Positions 54,131 to 64,000 of a stretch of DNA of 64,000 nucleotides are shown piece by piece. The stretch is taken from contig JAJTDM010000008.1 in assembly GCA_021300575.1 (NCBI GenBank), positions 1 to 64,000 of the forward strand, given 5' to 3'. A program made the position numbers and the translations under genes. The notes beneath the pieces were generated by a model. It ran no database searches and was not told where the DNA came from. It was given only the letters and a program-made list of their open reading frames with translations. The DNA is from Rubrivivax sp. (GTDB lineage: Bacteria; Pseudomonadota; Gammaproteobacteria; Burkholderiales; Burkholderiaceae_C). The stretch's first letter is position 1, and each line of letters starts with the position of its first letter.

Positions 54131-54480
54131 ACGGGCGGCACCAGTGCTCAGGAGGGCCCTGGTTTCGGGTCCGCCGGCAGCGCTGCTGACAACGCCCCTC
54201 TGCCGGCCACGGACTGCAGCTTCACCGCCGATCAGCGGCCTTACTTCTCGCAAATGACGTCAAAGTTGGCAACAGATGCGGGAGTGTGGTGTCGGCCCAC
54301 GCACAGCATTGGCGGTGCCTCGGGACACCGTCCGGTTCAACCTTGCCCATCGGCCACAGGCCCGACACCGACGGCGCACACGCCACCGGACGTCAAGTTC
54401 AAAGCAAGTTGACGGCAGTTCCCTGCAGTTCATTACACTGCAAGTCTGTCTCAAGAGAAGACGCCACCCGAGGACCCCCC
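54131..54480. other. 350-bp gene-free interval before accB
   Basis: No coding signal on either strand. In many Burkholderiales aroQ (type II dehydroquinase) stands here; its conserved motifs are absent from all six frames. The right end holds the likely accBC promoter; the rest shows no hairpin or repeat that I could recognise. Confidence 0.6.
54409..54438 (+). promoter_or_regulatory. Candidate sigma-70 promoter for accB-accC
   Basis: TTGACG at 54409-54414, then 18 bp, then TTACAC at 54433-54438 (or ATTACA after 17 bp). About 43 bp upstream of the accB ATG. Good -35, weak -10. Confidence 0.5.
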
Positions 54481-54942
54481 ATGGACCTGCGCAAGCTCAA
54501 GACCCTGATCGATCTCGTATCGGAGTCCAGCATCTCCGAGCTGGAAATCACCGAAGCCGAGGGCAAGGTCAGGATCGTCAAGGCGGGACACCCCATGGTC
54601 GGGGCCATGCCGGTGGCCAGCGTCGCCGCTGCGCCTGCAGTCCTGGCGCCGGCGGCAGCTGCCACTCCAGCGGCCGCACCTGCCGCAGCCGCTGCGGAAC
54701 TGCCCGAAGCCAAGGTGATCAAGTCCCCCATGGTGGGCACCTTCTACCGCTCGGCCAGCCCTGGCGCCAAGGCGTTCGTTGACGTGGGCAGCACCGTGAA
54801 GGCTGGCGAGCCGGTGTGCATCATCGAAGCCATGAAGATCATGAACGAGATCGAAGCCGACCTGGGCGGCACGATTGCCCGCATCCTGTGCGAGAACGGT
54901 CAGGCCGTGGAGTTCGGGCAGCCGCTGTTCGTCCTGGAATAG
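54481..54942 (+). CDS. accB: Biotin carboxyl carrier protein of acetyl-CoA carboxylase
   Basis: 153 residues. C-terminal biotinyl domain with biotinylated Lys in '[17 protein letters not shown]'; N-terminal '[20 protein letters not shown]'; an Ala/Pro-rich flexible linker between (about 47-80). Carries biotin for malonyl-CoA formation. 10 bp before accC. Confidence 0.98.
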   Translation: MDLRKLKTLIDLVSESSISELEITEAEGKVRIVKAGHPMVGAMPVASVAAAPAVLAPAAAATPAAAPAAAAAELPEAKVIKSPMVGTFYRSASPGAKAFVDVGSTVKAGEPVCIIEAMKIMNEIEADLGGTIARILCENGQAVEFGQPLFVLE

Positions 54943-54952
54943 GGCGATTCAC

Positions 54953-56302
54953 ATGTTCAAGAAGATCCTGATCGCCAACCGCGGCGAGATCGCGTTGCGC
55001 ATCCAGCGCGCCTGCCGCGAGATGGGCATCAAGTCGGTCGTTGTGTACTCAGAAGCCGACCGCGAAGCCAAGTACGTGAAGCTGGCCGATGAGGCCGTGT
55101 GCATCGGCCCAGCACCTTCGGCACAGAGCTATCTGCACATGCCTGCCATCATCTCCACGGCCGAGGTGACCGATGCCGAAGCCATCCACCCCGGCTACGG
55201 CTTCTTGAGCGAGAACGCTGATTTCGCCGAGCGCGTGGAGAAGAGCGGGTTCGTCTTCATCGGGCCCACGCCCGAGTCGATCCGCATCATGGGAGACAAG
55301 GTCTCGGCCAAGCAGGCGATGCTCAAGTCAGGGGTGCCTTGCGTGCCGGGCTCCGAGGGCGCCCTGCCCGAAGACCCGAAGGAAATCATCCGCATCGGCC
55401 GCTCGGTGGGCTATCCGGTCATCATCAAGGCTGCGGGCGGGGGCGGTGGTCGGGGGATGCGGGTCGTCCACACCGAAGCTGCCCTGATCCACGCCGTGCA
55501 GACCACGCGGGCCGAGGCGGGGGCCGCCTTCGGCAACCCGTCGGTCTACATGGAGAAGTTCCTGGAGAACCCACGGCATGTGGAAATCCAGGTGCTGGCC
55601 GACGGCCAGCGCGGCGCCGTGTGGCTGGGCGAGCGCGACTGCTCGATGCAGCGCCGCCACCAGAAGGTGATCGAGGAAGCCCCGGCGCCCGGCATCCCGC
55701 GCCGGGTGATCGAGAAGATCGGCGACCGCTGCACCGCAGCCTGCCTGAAGATCGGCTACCGCGGCGCCGGAACCTTCGAGTTCCTCTACGAGAACGGCGA
55801 GTTCTACTTCATCGAGATGAACACGCGGGTGCAGGTCGAACACCCCGTGACCGAACTGGTCACCGGCATCGACATCGTGCAAATGCAGATCCGCATCGCC
55901 GCCGGACAGAAGCTGCCCTTCAACCAGCGCGCCATACAGCTCAAGGGCCACGCCATCGAGTGCCGGGTCAACGCCGAGCACCCGTACACCTTCGTGCCCT
56001 CGCCGGGCCGCATCACGATGTGGCACTCCCCCGGTGGCCCCGGCGTGCGCGTGGACTCGCATGCCTACACCAACTACACCGTGCCGCCCAACTACGACTC
56101 CATGATCGGCAAGATCATCGTCTACGGTGACACCCGCGAGCAGGCGCTGGCCCGCATGCGCACCGCCTTGTCCGAGACGGTGGTCGAGGGCATCCAGACC
56201 AACATTCCCCTGCACCGCGAGCTGATGGTGGACTCCGGCTTCTGCGCAGGCGGCACGAGCATCCACTACCTGGAAAAGTGGCTGGCGCAGCGTAAGAAGT
56301 GA
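54953..56302 (+). CDS. accC: Biotin carboxylase of acetyl-CoA carboxylase
   Basis: 449 residues. '[20 protein letters not shown]', the ATP-grasp glycine-rich loop '[17 protein letters not shown]', '[20 protein letters not shown]' are intact. Carboxylates biotin on AccB. 7 bp before prmA, hence accB-accC-prmA form an operon. Confidence 0.98.
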   Translation: MFKKILIANRGEIALRIQRACREMGIKSVVVYSEADREAKYVKLADEAVCIGPAPSAQSYLHMPAIISTAEVTDAEAIHPGYGFLSENADFAERVEKSGFVFIGPTPESIRIMGDKVSAKQAMLKSGVPCVPGSEGALPEDPKEIIRIGRSVGYPVIIKAAGGGGGRGMRVVHTEAALIHAVQTTRAEAGAAFGNPSVYMEKFLENPRHVEIQVLADGQRGAVWLGERDCSMQRRHQKVIEEAPAPGIPRRVIEKIGDRCTAACLKIGYRGAGTFEFLYENGEFYFIEMNTRVQVEHPVTELVTGIDIVQMQIRIAAGQKLPFNQRAIQLKGHAIECRVNAEHPYTFVPSPGRITMWHSPGGPGVRVDSHAYTNYTVPPNYDSMIGKIIVYGDTREQALARMRTALSETVVEGIQTNIPLHRELMVDSGFCAGGTSIHYLEKWLAQRKK

Positions 56303-56309
56303 AGCGCCG

Positions 56310-57212
56310 ATGTTCGAACTGACCCTCGGCTGCCCGCAGGCCCTCGTGGAGGCTGCGGCAGACGCATTGAGCGACGAATTGGAAGCGCTGTCAGTTTCCG
56401 TCGAGGACGCCGATGCGGACAGCCCCGCCGAACAGGCCTTGTACGGCGAACCCGGCCTGCCGCCGCCGCAGGCCGGATGGGAACGATCCACCCTGCGGGC
56501 CCTGTTCGAAACCGAAGCGGAGGCCACGCAAGCAGTCACCCTGCTGATGGCCCAGGCCTGGACCAAAGGGCTGGCCTTGATCGCCATGGCGCCCGTGGCC
56601 GACGAAGACTGGGTGCGCCTGACGCAATCACAGTTCGTGCCCGTGCAGATCACGCCCAGTTTCTGGATCGTTCCCACCTGGCATGAGCCCCCCAAAGATG
56701 CCCAACGGGTGATCCGGCTCGACCCCGGGCTGGCCTTCGGCACGGGCTCCCACCCCACCACACGCATGTGCCTGCGCTGGATCGCCCAGCACGCCGACAC
56801 CCGCCAGCCTTGGACCCGCGTCCTCGATTACGGCTGCGGGTCAGGCATCCTGGCCATTGCCGCAGCGCTGCATGGCGCCGGCGAGGTTGACGCAGTGGAC
56901 ATCGACCCGGCCGCGGTGCAGTCCAGCCAGGACAACGCACAGGCCAACGGCGTGTCGCTGCGCTGCGGCCTGCCCGATCAAGCCGCCGGCACCTACCCGC
57001 TGGTGCTCGCCAACATCCTGGCCTCTCCCCTGAAACTGCTGGCTCCCCTGCTTTGTGGTCACCTCGAAGCGGCGGGCAGGTTGGTGATGGCCGGCATCCT
57101 GGAGCGCCAGGCCGAGGAACTCAGGAGCGCCTATGCGCCCTGGATCGACCTGGAGGTCACCGACCTAGAGGATGGCTGGATCCTGATGACCGGGGCCCGG
57201 CGCAGCGCCTGA
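56310..57212 (+). CDS. prmA: Ribosomal protein L11 methyltransferase
   Basis: 300 residues. Class I methyltransferase with SAM motif 'VLDYGCGSGILAIAAALHGA', substrate region 'RLDPGLAFGTGSHPTTRMCL' and 'LVLANILASPLKLLAPLL'. Trimethylates several sites of L11. Continues the acc operon; 38 bp precede the DUF3426 gene. Confidence 0.97.
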   Translation: MFELTLGCPQALVEAAADALSDELEALSVSVEDADADSPAEQALYGEPGLPPPQAGWERSTLRALFETEAEATQAVTLLMAQAWTKGLALIAMAPVADEDWVRLTQSQFVPVQITPSFWIVPTWHEPPKDAQRVIRLDPGLAFGTGSHPTTRMCLRWIAQHADTRQPWTRVLDYGCGSGILAIAAALHGAGEVDAVDIDPAAVQSSQDNAQANGVSLRCGLPDQAAGTYPLVLANILASPLKLLAPLLCGHLEAAGRLVMAGILERQAEELRSAYAPWIDLEVTDLEDGWILMTGARRSA

Positions 57213-57250
57213 AGCCAGTGGGCCCTTCCAGATCGTGGCCCGATGATCAG

Positions 57251-57988
57251 ATGACATTGACCGCTCGATGCCCAGGCTGTGACACCGTCTTCAAGGTGGT
57301 GCCGAACCAGTTGCGGCTGGCCGAAGGTTGGGTCCGGTGCGGGCGTTGCAACGAAACCTTCGAGGCTCGCGACGCAGTGGAGCAGATGCACGCCGCCTCG
57401 GCATCGGCGGCGGCCGTGCCGGGCGCTGCAGGCTCTGGCGCCAGCACATGGCCTGACGGCCCGCAGGCGGACTGGTTCCCCGGCAGCGAATGGGCCGGGA
57501 AGTCCAGGCCCGCAAAGCCACCTAAACCCTGGGTCACCGCAACCTGGGCCGTGGCCGGCTCGATCAGCCTCGCGAGCCTGCTGGTCCAGGCTGCGCTGGC
57601 CTGGCATGACGAACTGGCCCATGCCGCACCCATCCTGCGGCCGGTCCTGGAGGTGGTCTGCGTGATGGCAGAGTGCCGGATCGAGCCGGCGCGCAGGATC
57701 GAAGCCTTGACCATCGAGTCCAGCCAACTCACCCAGTTGGGTGGCACCGTCTACCAGTTCTCGCTCACCGTCCGCAACCGCGCTGCGGTGGACCTCACCC
57801 CGCCCGCGCTGGACCTGGTGCTGACCGGCCAGGACGGAGAAGTCATCGCCCGAAGGGCACTGCGCTGGGCGGACTTCGGCCTTCGCACGCGGTCCATCCC
57901 GGCGCAGAAGGACCTGAACCTGCAGGCCCACCTCAACACCGGCAGCACGGCCGTGACCGGCTTTACGATCGAGTTGTTCTACCCCTGA
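57251..57988 (+). CDS. Zinc-ribbon and DUF3426 domain membrane protein
   Basis: 245 residues from ATG 57251. N-terminal zinc ribbon with two C-x2-C knuckles ('ARCPGCDTVFKVVPNQLRLA', 'VRCGRCNETFEA'), a linker, one membrane helix ('AVAGSISLASLLVQAALAWH'), and the DUF3426 domain ('LTQLGGTVYQFSLTVRNRAA'). Usual neighbour of prmA in Burkholderiales; function unknown. Confidence 0.88.
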   Translation: MTLTARCPGCDTVFKVVPNQLRLAEGWVRCGRCNETFEARDAVEQMHAASASAAAVPGAAGSGASTWPDGPQADWFPGSEWAGKSRPAKPPKPWVTATWAVAGSISLASLLVQAALAWHDELAHAAPILRPVLEVVCVMAECRIEPARRIEALTIESSQLTQLGGTVYQFSLTVRNRAAVDLTPPALDLVLTGQDGEVIARRALRWADFGLRTRSIPAQKDLNLQAHLNTGSTAVTGFTIELFYP

Positions 57989-58034
57989 GGCCCGGCTTCG
58001 CCCCGGCCGCCACGCCCCCTTACCCGGAGACACC

Positions 58035-58940
58035 ATGCCCGCCTTGATCTGCGGATCGCTCGCCTTTGACACCATCACGACCTTCCCCGGTCAATTCAGC
58101 CAGCAGATCCTGCCGGAACAGCTGCACATACTGAACGTGTCCTTCCTGGTGCCCGAACTGCGGCGCGAGTTCGGCGGCTGCGCCGGCAACATCGCCTACA
58201 ACCTGCGCCAGTTGGGCGGCGACCCCGTGGTCATGGCCGCGATCGGCAACGACGGAGGCGACTACCTGGAGCGCATCCGTTCCTGGGGCGTGGACACCTC
58301 GATGGTCACCTGGGTGGAGGACCACTACACCGCCCAGGCCATCATCATCACGGACACCGACAACAACCAGATCACCGCGTTCCATCCGGGTGCCATGCAA
58401 AAAGCCGGTGAGGTGAAGGTGCCCACCCGTGCCGACCTCAAGGTCGCGATCATCGCGCCCGACGGACGCGACGCCATGCTGAGCCACGCCCGGCAGTTGC
58501 ACGAAGCTGGGATCCCGTTCGTGTTCGACCCGGGACAGGGCCTGCCGATGTTCGACGGGGCCGAACTGCGCGACTTCATCGCCCAGGCCCGCTGGGTGGC
58601 GGTGAACGACTACGAAGCCAGGATGTTGTGCGACCGCACAGGCCACACACTGGAGTCTTTGTCGACTTCGCACCTGTCCGGCGTGATCGTCACGCTGGGG
58701 GCGCAAGGATGCGACATCTGGGTCCAGGGGAGCAAGGAACATGTGCCCGGCATCGCAGCGCAGGAAGTGCTCGACCCGACCGGCTGCGGCGATGCGTTCC
58801 GTGGAGCCCTGCTCTACGGGTTGGAGCGGGGATGGTCGCTTCAACGCTGCGTGGCCCTGGGCAACCGCCTGGGAGCCGCCAAGATCGCCTGCCGAGGGGG
58901 CCAGAACCACCGCGTCGACCCGGCCTGGGCTTTGAGCTGA
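58035..58940 (+). CDS. PfkB-family carbohydrate/nucleoside kinase
   Basis: 301 residues. Ribokinase superfamily with 'REFGGCAGNIAYNLRQLGGD' at the sugar/nucleoside side, and the catalytic 'EVLDPTGCGDAFRGALLYGL' near the C-terminus. The mix of features resembles the adenosine/ribose kinase branch. The substrate cannot be read. Last of the rightward run; followed by a hairpin terminator. Confidence 0.88.
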   Translation: MPALICGSLAFDTITTFPGQFSQQILPEQLHILNVSFLVPELRREFGGCAGNIAYNLRQLGGDPVVMAAIGNDGGDYLERIRSWGVDTSMVTWVEDHYTAQAIIITDTDNNQITAFHPGAMQKAGEVKVPTRADLKVAIIAPDGRDAMLSHARQLHEAGIPFVFDPGQGLPMFDGAELRDFIAQARWVAVNDYEARMLCDRTGHTLESLSTSHLSGVIVTLGAQGCDIWVQGSKEHVPGIAAQEVLDPTGCGDAFRGALLYGLERGWSLQRCVALGNRLGAAKIACRGGQNHRVDPAWALS

Positions 58941-59005
58941 CCGCAAACCCGGCCCGGCCGCGCCTGCCCGTCAAACGCCTGTTTTCGAATGCCAGCCACC
59001 AGGAA

Positions 59006-59029
59006 ATGACCCGGCCGAGGCCGGGTCAT
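59006..59029. terminator. Hairpin terminator between the PfkB kinase and the histone-like gene
   Basis: ATGACCCGGCC-GA-GGCCGGGTCAT, an 11-bp perfect stem with minimal loop between convergent genes. T-rich tail is short (TTTCC on the minus side), so bidirectional but possibly weak. Confidence 0.75.
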
Positions 59030-59078
59030 GCATGCAACACGCCAAGGGCGGCACAGCGCCGCCCCGGCCCTGGATCCA

Positions 59079-59540
59079 TCAGGGCTTGTTGCCAGTCGGA
59101 AACGGCCAGGCCGCTGCCGGGCTCAGAGCGGTCTTCGCTGCAGGAGCAGGGGCAGCAGGGGCAGCAGGAGCAGGGGGCGCCTTCTTCGCTGCAGCCTTCT
59201 TTGCCGCAGGCTTCTTGGCTGCAGGAGCCTTCTTCGCCGCAGCCTTCTTCGCAGGCGCCGCCTTCTTGGCCGGTGCAGCCTTCTTCGCGGGTGCTGCCGC
59301 CTTCTTGGCCGGTGCAGCCTTCTTCGCAGGTGCCGCCTTCTTGGCCGGCGCTGCCTTCTTCGCAGGCGCCGCCTTCTTGGCCGGTGCAGCCTTCTTCGCA
59401 GGCGCTGCCTTCTTGGCCGGTGCAGCCTTCTTCGCGGGCGCTGCCGCCTTCTTGGCCGGTGCAGCCTTCTTCGCGGGCGCTGCCGCCTTCTTGGCCGGTG
59501 CGGCCTTCTTGGCCGGTGCGGCCTTCTTCGCAGTTGCCAT
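59079..59540 (-). CDS. Histone H1-like DNA-binding protein (AAPAKK repeats)
   Basis: 153 residues from ATG 59540, with a strong AAGGAG ribosome site 6 bp upstream. After 'MATAKK' there are about fifteen PAKK units spaced by two or three alanines, then 'AAAKKAPAAKKPAAKKAAAK', a Pro/Ala stretch, and a fixed C-terminus 'KTALSPAAAWPFPTGNKP'. Such proteins resemble the C-terminal tail of eukaryotic H1 and AlgP; they bind DNA through lysine charge. Repeat number is expected to vary between strains. Related small basic proteins are common in Burkholderiales. Confidence 0.92.
   Translation of the reverse strand: MATAKKAAPAKKAAPAKKAAAPAKKAAPAKKAAAPAKKAAPAKKAAPAKKAAPAKKAAPAKKAAPAKKAAPAKKAAPAKKAAAPAKKAAPAKKAAPAKKAAAKKAPAAKKPAAKKAAAKKAPPAPAAPAAPAPAAKTALSPAAAWPFPTGNKP
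59200..59530. repeat. 18/21-bp tandem repeat array inside the histone-like gene
   Basis: Units of 18 bp (AAPAKK) with several 21-bp variants (AAAPAKK), on the minus strand. The opposite strand also reads open as an Ala/Phe/Gly-rich tract, an effect of composition. Confidence 0.85.
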
Positions 59541-59800
59541 AACGATCTCCTTGATCAAGTTGCAAAGAGCACCGCGCCGCTCGATACAGCGCGGAGATTC
59601 GCCAGCCTCATGCGAACGCCGCATGCAACAGCATGTCGGCGAAGGAAGGGCCCGGCGAATGGTGAAGCAAGCCTGCACACCGTTTCTGTCGGCGGTGCAT
59701 CAGCACTTGCAATGGGGAACATGAAGGTTGCTTGAGCAGTGGTGACAAGGTCGCGCACAGATTCAAGGTCATGTATCGACAGTAAAGAACCTGAGTGTCA

Positions 59801-61003
59801 TCAGTCCCAGGACAGGGCACCACCGGTCTGGTACTCGATCACCCGGGTCTCGAAGAAGTTGCGCTCCTTCTTCAGGTCGATCATCTCGCTCATCCAGGGG
59901 AAGGGGTTCTCTTCCTGGGGGAACAGCGCCTCCAGTCCGATCTGCACCGCCCGGCGATTGGCGATGTAGCGCAGGTAGCCCTTGAACATGGACGCGTTCA
60001 ACCCGAGCACCCCGCGCGGCATGGTGTCCTCTGCGTAGCGGTACTCCAGATCCACGGCCTTGAGGAACAGCGCCTTGATCTCGGCACGGAACTCCTGCGT
60101 CCACAGATGCGGGTTCTCCAGCTTTATGGCGTTGATGAGGTCGATGCCGAAATTGCAGTGCATCGACTCGTCGCGCAGGATGTACTGGTACTGCTCCGCA
60201 GCGCCTGTCATCTTGTTCTGGCGACCCAGCGCCAGGATCTGCGTGAAGCCCACGTAGAAGAACAGGCCTTCCATCAGGCAGGCAAACACGATCAGGCTCT
60301 TCAGCAAGGTCTGGTCGGTCTCGGGCGTGCCCGTCTTGAAATGCGGGTCCATGATCACGTCGATGAACGGGATCAGGAACTCGTCCTTGTCACGGATCGA
60401 CGACACCTCGTGATAAGCGTTGAAGATCTCGCTCTCGTCCAGGCCCAGCGACTCCACGATGTACTGGTACGCGTGGGTGTGGATGGCCTCCTCGAAGGCC
60501 TGCCGCAACAGGAACTGGCGGCACTCTGGCGCCGTGATGTGGCGGTAGGTGCCCAGGGTGATGTTGTTGGCCGCCAGTGAATCAGCTGTGACAAAGAAGC
60601 CCAGGTTGCGCTTGACGATACGGCGCTCGTCTTCGGTCAGGCCGTTGGGATCCTTCCAGGTCGCGATATCGCGCGACATGTTGACTTCCTGCGGCATCCA
60701 GTGGTTCGCGCAGGTGGCCAAGTACTTCTCCCAGGCCCACTTGTACTTGAAGGGCACCAACTGGTTGACATCGGTCTGCCCGTTGATGATGCGCTTGTCC
60801 GCCGCATTGACGCGGCGCAGATCGGCCTGTGCATCGGCCGACTGTGGCTGGGGCGCAGCGGGCACCGAGGCCCTCGCCTGATAAGGCGCTGCCGTCACGC
60901 CGGCTGCGGGCATCGCAAGCGTTGCAGCCACAGGCCGTGAAGGCATCAAGCCCGGCGTCGACTTCGGTTGTGTGGAACGACTGTCTTCTTCCCAGACCAA
61001 CAT
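59801..61003 (-). CDS. nrdB: Ribonucleoside-diphosphate reductase beta chain (class Ia)
   Basis: 400 residues. Diiron/tyrosyl radical site: '[19 protein letters not shown]' (Glu, His and Tyr), '[11 protein letters not shown]', and '[14 protein letters not shown]'. An N-terminal ~65-residue Ala/Pro-rich extension is not part of the core. Forms the active enzyme with NrdA. Starts at ATG 61003, 159 bp after the nrdA stop. A promoter-like pair lies before it. Confidence 0.97.
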   Translation of the reverse strand: MLVWEEDSRSTQPKSTPGLMPSRPVAATLAMPAAGVTAAPYQARASVPAAPQPQSADAQADLRRVNAADKRIINGQTDVNQLVPFKYKWAWEKYLATCANHWMPQEVNMSRDIATWKDPNGLTEDERRIVKRNLGFFVTADSLAANNITLGTYRHITAPECRQFLLRQAFEEAIHTHAYQYIVESLGLDESEIFNAYHEVSSIRDKDEFLIPFIDVIMDPHFKTGTPETDQTLLKSLIVFACLMEGLFFYVGFTQILALGRQNKMTGAAEQYQYILRDESMHCNFGIDLINAIKLENPHLWTQEFRAEIKALFLKAVDLEYRYAEDTMPRGVLGLNASMFKGYLRYIANRRAVQIGLEALFPQEENPFPWMSEMIDLKKERNFFETRVIEYQTGGALSWD

Positions 61004-61028
61004 GGGGTGATGTCCTCAGAGACGTTGA

Positions 61029-61057
61029 ATTATCGGAGCGATGTGTCGCAAGACCAA
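61029..61057 (-). promoter_or_regulatory. Candidate sigma-70 promoter for nrdB
   Basis: On the minus strand TTGGTC (61057-61052), 17-bp spacer, GATAAT (61034-61029), 25 bp upstream of the nrdB ATG. Spacing is ideal and the -10 differs from TATAAT at one base. It would allow nrdB transcription independent of nrdA. Confidence 0.6.
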
Positions 61058-61162
61058 GCACTTCTTGCTGCGAATGTCATCGGGATCGGGACACGTTCGG
61101 ATCGGGAGCCCTCGGTGGCGGGAGAAGCCCACCGCAATCGGCTTTTGGACTCCCTCATTTCC

Positions 61163-64000
<2,838 letters not shown>

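Noticed and set aside
59200-59530. Regular short repeats resembling a CRISPR array
   Set aside because: No spacers; units are 18/21 bp codon-based repeats of a coding gene, and no cas genes are near.
59032-59724. Two long plus-strand frames through the histone-like gene (Ala/Phe/Gly-rich)
   Set aside because: Produced by the AAPAKK-coding repeat on the other strand; no ribosome site, while the minus strand has AAGGAG before ATG 59540.

Overview
The window is 64 kb of ordinary chromosomal sequence, very GC-rich, from a betaproteobacterium of the order Burkholderiales. Evidence for this is the cytochrome c oxidase island running from coxB to senC and ending at rpoH, a CIRCE element in front of rpoH, a pyrR-pyrB-pyrC' operon, the order rhodanese-grxC-secB-gpsA, a lysine/alanine-rich histone H1-like protein, and nrdAB. 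A relative of Leptothrix, Rubrivivax or Comamonadaceae is plausible, but the genus cannot be fixed from the sequence. I saw no rRNA, tRNA, CRISPR array, insertion sequence, prophage or plasmid feature.

Layout. 0.1-8.7 kb: an acyl-CoA synthetase/GNAT fusion, a PlsB-like acyltransferase, a secreted amidohydrolase, and a leftward group of DUF502, DUF3750, a crotonase and a secreted unknown protein with a 9-bp tandem repeat. 8.8-9.4 kb: a type II toxin-antitoxin pair. 9.7-10.7 kb: CIRCE-rpoH. 10.7-20.8 kb: the aa3/caa3 oxidase structural genes (ctaC, ctaD, ctaE) with copper insertion (ctaG, senC), heme A synthesis (ctaB, ctaA), SURF1 and several small membrane proteins, nearly all leftward and tightly packed. 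21-29 kb: a methyltransferase, ComF, trmL, gpsA, secB, grxC, a rhodanese, gpmA, a phosphorylase of the AMP/thymidine phosphorylase family, and plsC. 29.3-33.1 kb: a leftward chain yqgE-ruvX-pyrR-pyrB-pyrC' in which each gene overlaps the next. 33.2-40.9 kb: a photolyase, then a TetR-controlled tripartite RND efflux operon with a twin operator. 41-43.5 kb: a truncated PilL/ChpA-like protein followed upstream by rubredoxin. 43.6-59 kb: a rightward run of thiD, hemL, mpl, a short-chain reductase, an RNase II-like enzyme, a TonB-like protein, aroE, mtgA, a conserved unknown, a TlpA-like protein, accB, accC, prmA, a DUF3426 protein and a PfkB kinase. 59-64 kb: the histone-like gene, nrdB and the 5'-truncated nrdA, all leftward.

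I did not find an obviously new multi-gene system. The points most worth a second look are: an RND pump that appears to lack about 85 residues of its porter domain; a PilL/ChpA remnant whose partner genes and kinase core are missing, bounded by a 10-bp tandem repeat; a CIRCE whose spacer is itself palindromic, so that it forms a 23-bp near-continuous palindrome before rpoH; a twin 17-bp-spaced TetR operator; the absence of aroQ from its usual place before accB; a Pat-like protein that keeps the catalytic histidine; and a zinc-ligand-less dihydroorotase.
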